Below, one piece after another: positions 34,330 to 42,135 of a stretch of 64,000 nucleotides of DNA. Both the position numbers and the translations under genes were made by a program. Positions within the stretch are counted from its first letter, which is position 1; every line of letters starts with the position of its first letter. The notes below the pieces were generated by a model, which saw nothing but the letters and a program-made list of their open reading frames with translations, had not been told where the DNA came from and ran no database searches. Origin of the DNA: Anaerolineae bacterium (GTDB lineage: Bacteria; Chloroflexota; Anaerolineae; Anaerolineales; Anaerolineaceae); NCBI GenBank assembly GCA_013178295.1, contig JABLWW010000011.1, positions 62,001 through 126,000 on the forward strand. Direction: 5' to 3'.

Positions 34330-35162
34330 CGGACTGCCTCGCTGGCAGAGGGCGGTATGGCAACGTTAGGAACGTGGGTTGCGTTGCCGATATTTTTGCA
34401 AAGGTGTTGCGGTGTGTGATTTGTGTATTCCCCCACGATCCGTCCATCGGCGAGCGCAACCGTACGAAAAGCCCGCCGTGCAAGGTCGTTATCGTGCGTT
34501 ACCATCACGATGGTCATTCCCTCTTTGGCAAGCGCTTCAAAAAGCGAGAAGACCTGATTGGCGGTTTTCCAATCTAAGTTGCCTGTGGGCTCGTCGGCGA
34601 CAAGAAGAAGGGGAGAATTTGCCAGAGCGCGGGCGATGGCAACACGTTGTTGCTGCCCCCCTGAAAGAGCTTTGGGTAGGTGATGGGCGTACTCTGCCAT
34701 TCCCATTTGTTGGAGGAGTTGCAGGGCGCGTTCGGGTCGCTCGCGCATGGGGTAGTGCTGACCATAATCCATTGCCAGCAGCAGGTTTTCTATGGCAGTC
34801 AATGTGGGCAGAAGTTGAAAAAACTGAAAAATAATTCCGATGGAGCGGCCGCGCCAGATGGCAATTTGCTCCTCGCTCAGCGTGTGCAGCGCTGTTCCAG
34901 CGACCCAAACCTCACCTGAAGTCGGACGATCAATACCGGTAATCATGTTGATCAATGTGGATTTTCCGCTGCCAGATTTGCCGATGATAGAAACAAACTC
35001 GCCGGGATGGATGCACAGATCAATGCCTTTCAGAGCGGTGAACCTTCCAGCTGCACTTTCGTACGTTTTGAACACCTGATGCAGTTGCACAACATACCCA
35101 TTGATATGATCGTTGTTTTGTTTGTTATGATTACCGTTGCGCTTGGCGTTGACCCTGAACAT
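34326..35162 (-). CDS. ABC transporter ATP-binding protein, LolD/MacB type (first ATPase)
   Basis: A 278-residue ATPase with intact [34 protein letters not shown] and VTHDNDLA. It closely resembles its downstream partner and carries a basic, Asn-rich 25-residue N-terminal leader that the partner lacks; the C-terminus also has about 40 extra residues. ATG 35162 follows AGG by eight bases and lies four bases after the stop of the small conserved gene, so that small gene is probably part of the operon. Confidence 0.9.
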   Translation of the reverse strand: MFRVNAKRNGNHNKQNNDHINGYVVQLHQVFKTYESAAGRFTALKGIDLCIHPGEFVSIIGKSGSGKSTLINMITGIDRPTSGEVWVAGTALHTLSEEQIAIWRGRSIGIIFQFFQLLPTLTAIENLLLAMDYGQHYPMRERPERALQLLQQMGMAEYAHHLPKALSGGQQQRVAIARALANSPLLLVADEPTGNLDWKTANQVFSLFEALAKEGMTIVMVTHDNDLARRAFRTVALADGRIVGEYTNHTPQHLCKNIGNATHVPNVAIPPSASEAVR

Positions 35163-35166
35163 TTTG

Positions 35167-35502
35167 TTACCTGTTTTTTAGTTGATATGATGGGTGATAA
35201 TTTTGCCGGTCTTGCGGGTTATCTTTGGGCATCTCTTTACCCTGATCAAATGACAGGCTTTCTCTTGTTGAGGGATATGGGACGGGTTCTGTGGCGGAGC
35301 AGTTCACGGATAGCAATTCCAGCCCCAGGTCGCGCATGCGGTCGAGAATGCCATAGACCATTGCATAATCTGGTAATGTGCCACAAAGCTCGCTGATACC
35401 TTCGCTGGTATTGTTGCAGATGGACAGCCCACAAAACCACTCTGACCAGTGGCAGGAGAGCGCGCCGCGTATGCGGAAGGTACATCTGATTTGCGTTTGC
35501 AT
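35167..35502 (-). CDS. Small conserved hypothetical protein heading the export operon
   Basis: A 111-residue protein that I recognise only as a member of a widespread small family with a pattern like WS-WF-GL-I, then G-L-D-A-V-GIL-R-RDLGL-LLSV; the segments CHWSEWFCGLSI, LCGTLPDYAMVYGIL and RMRDLGLELLSV match it. The function of the family is not known to me. The C-terminal 40 residues look poorly structured. It ends four bases before the first ATPase gene and has two inverted repeats upstream, consistent with an operon leader gene. The frame overlaps no other good gene. Confidence 0.65.
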   Translation of the reverse strand: MQTQIRCTFRIRGALSCHWSEWFCGLSICNNTSEGISELCGTLPDYAMVYGILDRMRDLGLELLSVNCSATEPVPYPSTRESLSFDQGKEMPKDNPQDRQNYHPSYQLKNR

Positions 35503-35507
35503 GATTC

Positions 35508-35553
35508 AGTATCCTGGTTGAGGATACTATCAGCAAGGATGATTTGTCATCCT
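35508..35553 (-). promoter_or_regulatory. Pair of inverted repeats upstream of the export operon
   Basis: AGTATCC/GGATACT (35508-35514 with 35522-35528) and AGGATGA/TCATCCT (35536-35542 with 35547-35553) lie side by side just upstream of the start at 35502. A further AGGATGA copy is at about 35580. They look like operator half-sites; the regulator is unknown, and no clear promoter was found among them. Confidence 0.45.
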
Positions 35554-35606
35554 CCAAAAGTATGATTTACCCCTGCGTGGAGGATGATTTTGGGCGGCAA
35601 TAACCT

Positions 35607-36422
35607 CTAGGAGGGTATTTCTGCGATTCCGAAAATAGAAATCTGCCTGAGCAGACCTATATTTTCAAGTTCGTCTGAAGACGGGGTGATTACCTGACCC
35701 TCCTCTATTGCCCCCAGCCGCATGACCTGCTGCGGGCGGTTGGCAGCAAGCCAGGCGGTATACGCTGCAACCAGGGCGTTGAGTTCCTTTAACTCATAAA
35801 CCAGATTCACGGGGAGATTGCCATGCAGCAACCGGTGACTGGTAACCTCTTCAAAGAAAGTCATTGGGTCTTTGATCCCCAATCCGCAGTTGTACAGAAT
35901 CATCTGACGCTGCAGACGTCCTTCCAGGGTATGCCCTTCGAGCAGGGTGTTGCCTGCCAGGGCATAGAAGCTGGTTTCTGCCTGGATTTCCATCCATTGC
36001 TGTGGATTCTCATTATGCGGGTAAGGACTGAAACCACATTCTTGTAATGCCTGATAGAGGCCAAAACCAAGATGCATCCAGGTGGGGCAGTCTGCAGAGG
36101 CTTCGGGGGTGCGTGGGGTGCGGATACCGCGCCGCCGAAGCTCGTATTCCAGAACGCGTAAATTGGTCCAGTGTCCAGGTGTGGGTGGTGGGTTGAGAGT
36201 TTTGCGCACCTCCGTCATTTTCATCAACCCTTTGTTTGTCCTGGAGGGAGCGTTCACTGCCACAAAGGCATGGGGGAACATGGCAATCCACTTTTGCACA
36301 TCTGCCAGTTCGCCGTGTTTGAGATCGGTGACCTGCAAACGCACATTCACGGCGCAGAAAGTGAACGGGGTGCGCTCGTTGACAATACTGATTCCCAGAC
36401 AGGTATCCGGTTTAACAGTCAT
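35607..36422 (-). CDS. DUF429 family protein (RNase H-fold, predicted nuclease)
   Basis: A 271-residue protein of the DUF429 family. The opening strand (CLGISIVNERTPFTFCAVN), followed by VAVNAPS near residue 55, and the TWMHLGFGLYQAL and AETSFYALAGN segments are the family hallmarks; the usual catalytic Asp of the first strand (GIDxA) reads GISIV here, so activity is uncertain. It is divergent from the CBS gene with 248 bases between. No operon partner is evident. Confidence 0.75.
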   Translation of the reverse strand: MTVKPDTCLGISIVNERTPFTFCAVNVRLQVTDLKHGELADVQKWIAMFPHAFVAVNAPSRTNKGLMKMTEVRKTLNPPPTPGHWTNLRVLEYELRRRGIRTPRTPEASADCPTWMHLGFGLYQALQECGFSPYPHNENPQQWMEIQAETSFYALAGNTLLEGHTLEGRLQRQMILYNCGLGIKDPMTFFEEVTSHRLLHGNLPVNLVYELKELNALVAAYTAWLAANRPQQVMRLGAIEEGQVITPSSDELENIGLLRQISIFGIAEIPS

Positions 36423-36670
36423 GACATTATCAGTTTAGCGTAGAATTTCGGGTTGCGCAACAGATAATTCGCATTTTTACATTTTTTGCCATAAACCTGT
36501 GGCTGGCTCTGTGGGGAAGATAGATGATGGTGTGGAGTTTAATGGAAATTGAAACAACAGCGCCCCAAGCGGCGGCTTATTGAGTATATAATGTGAAGGG
36601 TCAGTCTGGTGCGTAGATTTTTCCACAGGGTTGATTGCTCTGGTTTTCTTCTGTCTTTAAGTGAGGTGCT

Positions 36671-37153
36671 ATGAAAATCTCCGACTGTATGAAAACAAAG
36701 GTGATTGTTATCAAGCCAGAAAACACAATGCAGGATGCCATTGACCTCCTGATTAAACACCATATCGGCATGTTGCCGGTGGTTGATGATGACAACAAAC
36801 TGGTCGGCGTGCTCAGTTTGCGCACAGTGCTTTCAACTGTCATGCCGGATTTTATTAAACTGCTGGATGATTTCCATTTTGTACGTGATTTTGGCGCAGT
36901 GGAGAACCGCAAACCCAGCCGCGAAGATTTATCACGCCGTGTGGGTGAGATCATGGACAAACCCATCAGCGTAAAAGCGGATAGCAGCCTGATTTATGCG
37001 GTCGCCATGTTGCGTCAGGGTGATCTGTCAGACATCTCCGTTACCGATGCCGAGAATCATCTGATTGGCATTGCCTCACGTGTTGATATCGGCACTGCCG
37101 TCATGCGCAGTTGGCAGGAGAATGCGCGTTCACAAGATGTTTTACCTAAATAA
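36671..37153 (+). CDS. Two-CBS-domain regulatory protein
   Basis: A 160-residue protein made almost only of two CBS repeats: one at 1-60 (CMKTKVIVIKPENTMQDAIDLLIKHHIGMLPVVDDDNKLVGVLS) and one at about 95-150 (IMDKPISVKADSSL). CBS pairs bind adenosine nucleotides and sense energy state. It lies 17 bases before an ion-transporter-superfamily permease, so it probably regulates that membrane protein. A TATAAT-like element lies at 36587-36592 in the upstream space but has no convincing -35. Confidence 0.85.
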   Translation: MKISDCMKTKVIVIKPENTMQDAIDLLIKHHIGMLPVVDDDNKLVGVLSLRTVLSTVMPDFIKLLDDFHFVRDFGAVENRKPSREDLSRRVGEIMDKPISVKADSSLIYAVAMLRQGDLSDISVTDAENHLIGIASRVDIGTAVMRSWQENARSQDVLPK

Positions 37154-37170
37154 AAAGAAAGACCAAGACA

Positions 37171-38463
37171 ATGTTGCCAGTCATAGCCTCATCTTTGATA
37201 TTCATTGCTGCGTTGGTTTTTATCTTTAGCGAAAAAGTTAACCGCACGATTGTTGCTATCTTTGGCGCCGTTCTGATGGTGTTTATTGGGCAGATGTTTG
37301 GCTTTTATGATCAGGACAAAGCCATTCAAGCCATTGACTATAACACCATCGGGCTGTTGCTGGGCATGATGACGCTGGTCGCGCTTCTGGAGCCGACCGG
37401 ATTCTTTCGGTATCTTGCGATCTGGGTAGGACGTTTTTCGCGCGGGAAACCTTTTGCGTTGCTGATCATGCTTGGCACAGTAACCACCCTGGTTTCTATG
37501 TTTTTGGACAATGTTACTACCGTTGTATTGATTGCCCCGGTAACCATTCTCATCTGCGAAATTCTGGGGGTGAACCCGCGCCCAATGTTGATGGCAGAAG
37601 CGTTGCTATCTGATACTGGCGGCGCAGCGACATTGGTGGGCGATCCGCCAAATATTCTTATTGCCTCTGCTGCAAACTTCTCGTTCAACAGCTTTCTCAC
37701 CCACGCTCTGCCCATTGTGGCAGTCTCCTGGATCGCTGCTTTGTTTCTTCTCAAGTTGATGTTTGCCGATGAACTGGTGCAGAGCGAGACGTCCGAAACG
37801 GAAGCTTTGATGAAGCTTAACCCGCAGGAAGCGCTTAAGGATGGCAAAACTGCCCGCAGGGTGCTTATTGTGATTGCCCTGGCGATTGTGCTGTTCCTGT
37901 TGGAGGAACTGCTTGAAATTTCACCAGCGCTGGTTGCACTGGGCAGCGCGGCGTTAGGTCTGTTGTGGGTGCGCCCTGACATCAATGAGATTTTCAAGAA
38001 GATAGAGTGGTCTGTTTTGGTATTTTTTGCTGCCCTGTTTGTGATGGTGGGAGGGATGCGGTCGGCAGGCGTCCTTGAGAGCATCGGTGGGTTTATTGTG
38101 CAGATTGCTGATATCCCTTCTATCTGGCTGGGGCTAATTTTGCTGTGGGCAGTGGCTTCGCTCTCGGCATTTGTGGATAATGTGCCTGTTACCATTGCGC
38201 TTATTCCCATCATCCAGCAACTGGGGCAGTCTGGCATCAACATAGCTCCGCTTTGGTGGGCGCTGGTTTTTGGCGCCGGGTTTGGCGGCAATGGCACCAT
38301 CATCGGCTCATCCGCCAACATATTTGTTGCCACGATTTCTGAGCGCACCCGTTACCCAATCACCTCCAGCCTGTGGTTAAAGCGCGGCTTGCCGGTGATG
38401 ATCACAACCTGTCTGGTTGCCAGTATTATTTTTCTTGTCATTGGCTTCACCATTGGCTGGTAG
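37171..38463 (+). CDS. ArsB/NhaD/SLC13-family ion permease
   Basis: A 430-residue membrane protein with about eleven helices. It has the duplicated ion-transporter-superfamily motifs: LDNVTTVVLIAPV and GGAATLVGDPPNIL in the first half, and FVDNVPVTIALIPI with GFGGNGTIIGSSANI in the second. The family exports arsenite or exchanges Na+/H+ or dicarboxylates. No arsenic gene (arsA, arsC, arsR) is near, so an Na+/H+ or anion role controlled by the adjoining CBS protein is more plausible than arsenic resistance. Confidence 0.85.
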   Translation: MLPVIASSLIFIAALVFIFSEKVNRTIVAIFGAVLMVFIGQMFGFYDQDKAIQAIDYNTIGLLLGMMTLVALLEPTGFFRYLAIWVGRFSRGKPFALLIMLGTVTTLVSMFLDNVTTVVLIAPVTILICEILGVNPRPMLMAEALLSDTGGAATLVGDPPNILIASAANFSFNSFLTHALPIVAVSWIAALFLLKLMFADELVQSETSETEALMKLNPQEALKDGKTARRVLIVIALAIVLFLLEELLEISPALVALGSAALGLLWVRPDINEIFKKIEWSVLVFFAALFVMVGGMRSAGVLESIGGFIVQIADIPSIWLGLILLWAVASLSAFVDNVPVTIALIPIIQQLGQSGINIAPLWWALVFGAGFGGNGTIIGSSANIFVATISERTRYPITSSLWLKRGLPVMITTCLVASIIFLVIGFTIGW

Positions 38464-38560
38464 CAGGCGCTAATGCCGCTCCGTTGGCTGCGTTTCCATA
38501 TACGGCGTGGTTCAGCACGGCGGCCTCGCTCCGTATCTATAAGAAAAGCTTGCTTTACAG

Positions 38561-38577
38561 AAACAGCGGGCTGTTTT
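38561..38577 (+). terminator. Weak intrinsic terminator after the ArsB/NhaD gene
   Basis: AAACAG/CTGTTT (38561-38566 with 38571-38576) with a four-base loop ends in TTTT. The stem is short, so this is tentative. Confidence 0.35.
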
Positions 38578-38590
38578 GCGAAATTGCCTC

Positions 38591-38619
38591 TTGACAAACA
38601 TATATGACTGTACTAATAT
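38591..38619 (+). promoter_or_regulatory. Promoter of the PadR-flavodoxin-Fe-S operon
   Basis: TTGACA at 38591-38596 is perfect, followed by a 17-base spacer and TAATAT at 38614-38619. The predicted start is about 40 bases before the PadR ATG. Confidence 0.8.
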
Positions 38620-38623
38620 ATGT
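38598..38623 (+). promoter_or_regulatory. Probable PadR operator inside the promoter
   Basis: ACATATAT (38598-38605) and ATATATGT (38616-38623) form a perfect 8-bp inverted repeat with a 10-base centre. It covers the spacer and the -10, so binding would block RNA polymerase. PadR family operators commonly are ATGT/ACAT inverted repeats with about this spacing. Confidence 0.7.
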
Positions 38624-38665
38624 GTGATTATATATAATACTATTCTCATATAGGATTAAACATCT

Positions 38666-39295
38666 ATGTCTTTAGAACATGCAATCCTTGGTTTTTTAAA
38701 CTATGGGCCGCTTTCAGGGTATGACCTAAAAAAAGTGTTCGACACCTCCGTACAGCATTTCTGGTCTGCTGATCAGAGCCAGATTTACCGCACACTGGCG
38801 CGTATGGCAGAAAATGGGTGGACAAGGGTCGAAACTGTACCGCAGGAGAATCGCCCTGACCGCAAGGTGTATCACATCACAGACGAAGGCCGCGCTGAAC
38901 TGCGCCGTTGGCTGACTACTCCGTTGCCGCCTGAGGAGAACCGCAGCGCTCCGCTTGTCCAGGTCTTTTTTGCCGGGCAGCTCTCGGATGAAGAGGTACT
39001 GCACATCTTCAAGCCAGCGGCGGAGCAGATGCGTCAGGTCTTGCAGATTTATGGGCAGGTGCCGGTTATCTTCGAGGAGCATATTCGCAGGGAATATGCC
39101 CATAAGGTACACTCGCCGCGCGACTTCTTTTTCTGGATGCTAACGCTGGAATGCGGTGTGGTCAATGCCCGCGCTATGCTCTCCTGGATGGAAAGTGTTA
39201 TCGAGCGCATCGAAAACCGGGATTACACCATATCTAAAGAGCTAATACCCAACCTGAAGGAGCTGAAAGATGAAGATTACGATACTGAACGGTAA
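38666..39295 (+). CDS. PadR-family transcriptional regulator (long, Vir-alpha-C type)
   Basis: A 209-residue PadR protein with the winged helix (ILGFLNYGPLSGYDLKK, QSQIYRTLARMAENGW, HITDEGRAELRRWL) and a C-terminal helical dimerisation domain (about 90-190). It is first in an operon of redox proteins and probably represses its own promoter through the inverted repeat at 38598. Family members respond to phenolic acids or other small molecules. Its last codons overlap the next gene's start by 26 bases. Confidence 0.93.
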   Translation: MSLEHAILGFLNYGPLSGYDLKKVFDTSVQHFWSADQSQIYRTLARMAENGWTRVETVPQENRPDRKVYHITDEGRAELRRWLTTPLPPEENRSAPLVQVFFAGQLSDEEVLHIFKPAAEQMRQVLQIYGQVPVIFEEHIRREYAHKVHSPRDFFFWMLTLECGVVNARAMLSWMESVIERIENRDYTISKELIPNLKELKDEDYDTER

Positions 39296-39821
39296 TCCTG
39301 ATTTGTCCAATCGTGACTTTGACCGATATTTGGAGACGTTGCAAGAGGCGCTGGAGGATGGCGGGCACGCGGTTACCTGCATGACGTTGCGTGATCTTAA
39401 CCTTCACTATTGTAATGGCTGTTTTGGCTGTTGGGTGAAGACACCCGGCGAGTGTCTTGCGCGTGATGATTCGGGCGGGGTGCGTCGTGCGGTTATTGGC
39501 TCAGACCTGACGGTTTTTGCTTCTCCGCTGGTGATGGGGTTTGTCAGCGCTCTGACAAAGAAGATGATGGACAAAATGATTCCGCTTCTTCACCCGTATA
39601 TTGTCTTTGATCGCGGTGAGATGCATCATCTGGCGCGTTACAAGCGTTACCCGCAACTTGGGCTGCTTTTGCAAAAGACGATCGGCAGTGATGATGAAGA
39701 CCTAGCGTTGGCCAGTGAAATTGTCAGCCGCACTGCTATCAATTTCAAATCTAAATTGTGTTTTACAAAGCTGATAGAGGAACCCATCCAGGAGGTAGTC
39801 AATGAAATTAACCATATTTAA
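39270..39821 (+). CDS. Flavodoxin-fold NAD(P)H/FMN oxidoreductase
   Basis: A 183-residue flavodoxin-like protein (NADPH-dependent FMN reductase/iron-sulfur flavoprotein group). The strand-loop ITILNGNPD binds the FMN phosphate, and NLHYCNGCFGCW with three cysteines resembles the compact Cys cluster of iron-sulfur flavoproteins such as Isf, although a fourth Cys lies further on in CLARDD. FASPLVMGFVSALTKKMMDKM is the expected second flavin loop. It overlaps the PadR gene and the second flavodoxin gene, so all are one translation unit. Confidence 0.87.
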   Translation: MKITILNGNPDLSNRDFDRYLETLQEALEDGGHAVTCMTLRDLNLHYCNGCFGCWVKTPGECLARDDSGGVRRAVIGSDLTVFASPLVMGFVSALTKKMMDKMIPLLHPYIVFDRGEMHHLARYKRYPQLGLLLQKTIGSDDEDLALASEIVSRTAINFKSKLCFTKLIEEPIQEVVNEINHI

Positions 39822-40467
39822 CGGATCGCCGCGCGGGCAAAACAGCAATACCAACCTGTTGCTTGAACAGTTCTTGCGGGGTTTTTGCGAAACACCCGGA
39901 AACAGCTATGAGGTCTATCACCTCAACCAGATTGCCAAACATGAAGAATTTGTTCAGGCGTATGCAAATGCCGAAGCCGTCTTGATTGGGTTTCCCCTTT
40001 ATACAGATGGGATGCCCGGTGTGGTCAAGGAATTCGTTGACCGCCTTCAGCCGTTTGTAGGACGGGAAGGCAACCCGGCGATGGGGTTTCTTGTTCAGTC
40101 GGGTTTCATCGAGTCATTGCACTCGCGGTATGTAGAGAAATATCTCAGAAAACTGGCGCAGCGGCTTGGGGCGCGCTATATCGGTACAATTGTCAAAGGC
40201 GGGTTGGAGGGCATTCGTATGCAGCCGCCGAACATGACACGCAAGCTTTTTGCCTGCTTTGAAGAGATTGGCAGGGTATATGCGCAGACAGGCAGCTTTG
40301 ATCCCCATTTGTTGCGGCGGCTTGCCAAACCGGAGCGTATCTCGCCTTTGCTGATCCCATTTATCTGGCTTCTCTCTCTCACTGGGCTGACCAACTTTTA
40401 CTGGGATATGATGCTCAAAGAGAATAAAGCCTACGATCGGCGTTTTGCACAACCCTATTGTGAATAG
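39802..40467 (+). CDS. NAD(P)H-dependent flavodoxin-fold oxidoreductase
   Basis: A 221-residue flavodoxin-fold protein with the FMN loop FNGSPRGQNSNT at the N-terminus and AVLIGFPLYTDGMPGVVKEFVDRL for the second loop. Unlike its neighbour it has no CxxCxxC cluster. A C-terminal segment (about 180-205) includes a hydrophobic stretch LLIPFIWLLSLTGLTNF that may lie on or in the membrane. It starts with overlap to the previous gene. Together with the Fe-S membrane protein that follows, it suggests electron delivery from NAD(P)H to the membrane. Confidence 0.85.
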   Translation: MKLTIFNGSPRGQNSNTNLLLEQFLRGFCETPGNSYEVYHLNQIAKHEEFVQAYANAEAVLIGFPLYTDGMPGVVKEFVDRLQPFVGREGNPAMGFLVQSGFIESLHSRYVEKYLRKLAQRLGARYIGTIVKGGLEGIRMQPPNMTRKLFACFEEIGRVYAQTGSFDPHLLRRLAKPERISPLLIPFIWLLSLTGLTNFYWDMMLKENKAYDRRFAQPYCE

Positions 40468-40514
40468 GGATTGGATGTTTGTTTAACGTTATGTTTACTG
40501 AGGATGTAAGAAAA

Positions 40515-41255
40515 ATGAAAAGGATTTCCAAACGTCAATTTGTTCGCCGCGCAATCATCTTTGCTGCCTTTTTGCTTTTTCCGTTGTTCTACAACTTCTT
40601 GTCGCCCTATCTGATAATCAATGGCGCCTTTGAGGGAGTGGTCAATGGAAGCGCTCTGACCTTTTCTGTTTTGTTTCTCTCGTCGCTGCTTGTTGGGCGG
40701 GCGTGGTGCGCCTGGGCTTGCCCGGCGGGAGGTCTTGCCGAAGCCTGTATCTATTATGTGCGCGATAAGAAAACTGGTCAAAAAGGCAACTGGATTAAGT
40801 GGGCTATCTGGATTCCGTGGATGGGGCTGATCATCGCCGGCTTTGTCACTGCTGGCGGAATACACTCGGTCAACCCAATTCATTTGGTAGGCTCGGTCAT
40901 TTCGGCTAAAGATTTGCCCAGTTATATCATTTACTACTTTGTTGCCGGCACGATTTTTGTTCTCTCGTTGACGGCTGGCAATCGCGCCTTCTGCCATTAT
41001 GCTTGCTGGATGGCACCTTTTATGATTATCGGGCGCAAGCTGCGCAATCTGGCAAAGTACCCTAGCTTGCGCCTGGTGGTTGAGCCGGAGAAATGTACTG
41101 ACTGTAAGCAGTGTGTGCGTAGTTGCCCGATGAGTCTGGATGTCAATGAGCTGGTCGCCAGAGGAGATATGGAACACAGCGAGTGTATCCTGTGTGGCAA
41201 TTGTGTTGATACCTGTCACCAGGGTGTAATCCGCTATTCATTTTCAAAAGGCTAG
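40515..41255 (+). CDS. NapH-like 4Fe-4S integral membrane protein
   Basis: A 246-residue protein with about four membrane helices, a CAWACP motif in the membrane part, and a C-terminal domain with two ferredoxin-type clusters (CTDCKQCVRSCP and CILCGNCVDTCH). It resembles NapH and the polyferredoxin-like parts of NosR, which pass electrons across or to the membrane. ATG 40515 gives a Lys/Arg-rich start; ATG 40491 is an alternative. It is last in the PadR operon, and a second NapH-like protein is at 56026. The electron acceptor is unknown. Confidence 0.87.
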   Translation: MKRISKRQFVRRAIIFAAFLLFPLFYNFLSPYLIINGAFEGVVNGSALTFSVLFLSSLLVGRAWCAWACPAGGLAEACIYYVRDKKTGQKGNWIKWAIWIPWMGLIIAGFVTAGGIHSVNPIHLVGSVISAKDLPSYIIYYFVAGTIFVLSLTAGNRAFCHYACWMAPFMIIGRKLRNLAKYPSLRLVVEPEKCTDCKQCVRSCPMSLDVNELVARGDMEHSECILCGNCVDTCHQGVIRYSFSKG

Positions 41256-41272
41256 AATTTTTTGTCGCTGTC

Positions 41273-41306
41273 TCAAAGCGCCTGTTTTCTCAGACTGGCG
41301 CTTTGA
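41273..41306 (+). terminator. Hairpin after the Fe-S operon
   Basis: TCAAAGCGCC/GGCGCTTTGA is a perfect 10-bp stem (41273-41282 with 41297-41306) with a 14-base loop, 18 bases after the stop. There is no T-run behind it, so factor-independent termination is uncertain. Confidence 0.4.
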
Positions 41307-41408
41307 AAGCATTCCCGCACACTTTGAATATAATATTCGTATAATGATTAACAAGCGGCAATAGGATGCCCTTTGTCTGTATTTGTTAGAAAAGGAGACC
41401 AAGAAAAA

Positions 41409-42080
41409 ATGGAAATAGAAGTCCTTTTTCGTCCTTCGTATTCGTTGGGAGTTGTTAAGCTCAGCCCTGGTGAAAAAATTCGTGCTGACGCTGGCGCTAT
41501 GGTGAGTATGCAGAATGTGTCTATAGAAACCAGGATGGAAGGCGGGTTGCTCAAATCGTTGGGACGCTCATTGTTGGGAGGGGAAAGCCTTTTTCAGAAC
41601 ACTTTTGTAGCTTCTCCCAGCGGTGGGGAGGTCACCCTGGCGCCGGATTTGCCGGGCGATGTCTTCTTCATCGAGATGCACAATGAGACCCTGCTTGTTC
41701 AGTCTGGCTCTTACCTGGCATCAGAAAGCGGCATTGAGTTAAGTACCAAGCTGAGCGGCAAAGGCTTTATGGCGGGCGAGGGAATCACCATGCTTGAAGT
41801 TAAAGGCACGGGCAAACTGTTGCTTTCCTCGTATGGTGCAATCTATGAGAAAAATCTGGCGGTTGGCGAGAAATACACTGTCGATTCATCGCACCTGGTA
41901 GCCTTTAATGCCAATCTGGAAGTTGCCACAAAGGCTGTTGGCAGCCTCAAATCCACCCTTTTTAGCGGTGAAGGGCTGGTGGTTGAGTTTACCGGCCCTG
42001 GCAGGCTGATGATGCAGACCCGGTCACAGCAGGCTTTTCTGAACTGGTTGATACCGCACCTTCCGACCAAAAGCAGTTAG
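41409..42080 (+). CDS. TIGR00266/AIM24 family protein
   Basis: A 223-residue all-beta protein of the AIM24-related family. Internal pseudo-repeats are visible (GAMVSMQNVSIETRMEGG, TLLVQSGSYLASESGIELSTK and VDSSHLVAFNANLEVATK), each beginning with a turn rich in G and S, as in the published trimeric barrel proteins of this group. Function is not established. ATG 41409 follows GGAG by ten bases; the frame to 41373 is not needed. It is a single-gene unit convergent with the oxidoreductase at 42136. Confidence 0.85.
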   Translation: MEIEVLFRPSYSLGVVKLSPGEKIRADAGAMVSMQNVSIETRMEGGLLKSLGRSLLGGESLFQNTFVASPSGGEVTLAPDLPGDVFFIEMHNETLLVQSGSYLASESGIELSTKLSGKGFMAGEGITMLEVKGTGKLLLSSYGAIYEKNLAVGEKYTVDSSHLVAFNANLEVATKAVGSLKSTLFSGEGLVVEFTGPGRLMMQTRSQQAFLNWLIPHLPTKSS

Positions 42081-42112
42081 CCTGTAAGAATAACTCGCAG
42101 GGGATTGCCTGG

Positions 42113-42135
42113 GCGCTCGCACGCCTTGTGAGCGC
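42113..42135. terminator. Hairpin between convergent genes
   Basis: GCGCTC/GAGCGC (42113-42118 with 42130-42135) extends by three more pairs including one G-U to a 9-bp stem with a five-base loop. It abuts the stop of the minus-strand gene and is 32 bases after the plus-strand stop, so it could serve both. No T-run. Confidence 0.4.

Noticed and set aside
37338-38348. 336-codon minus-strand frame under the ArsB/NhaD gene.
   Set aside because: Low-complexity Ser/Thr/Ala translation, antisense to a strong membrane-protein gene with all motifs on the plus strand.
37171-38463. ArsB-like permease considered as an arsenic-resistance determinant.
   Set aside because: No arsR, arsA or arsC nearby and a CBS partner instead; family motifs are shared with Na+/H+ and anion carriers.
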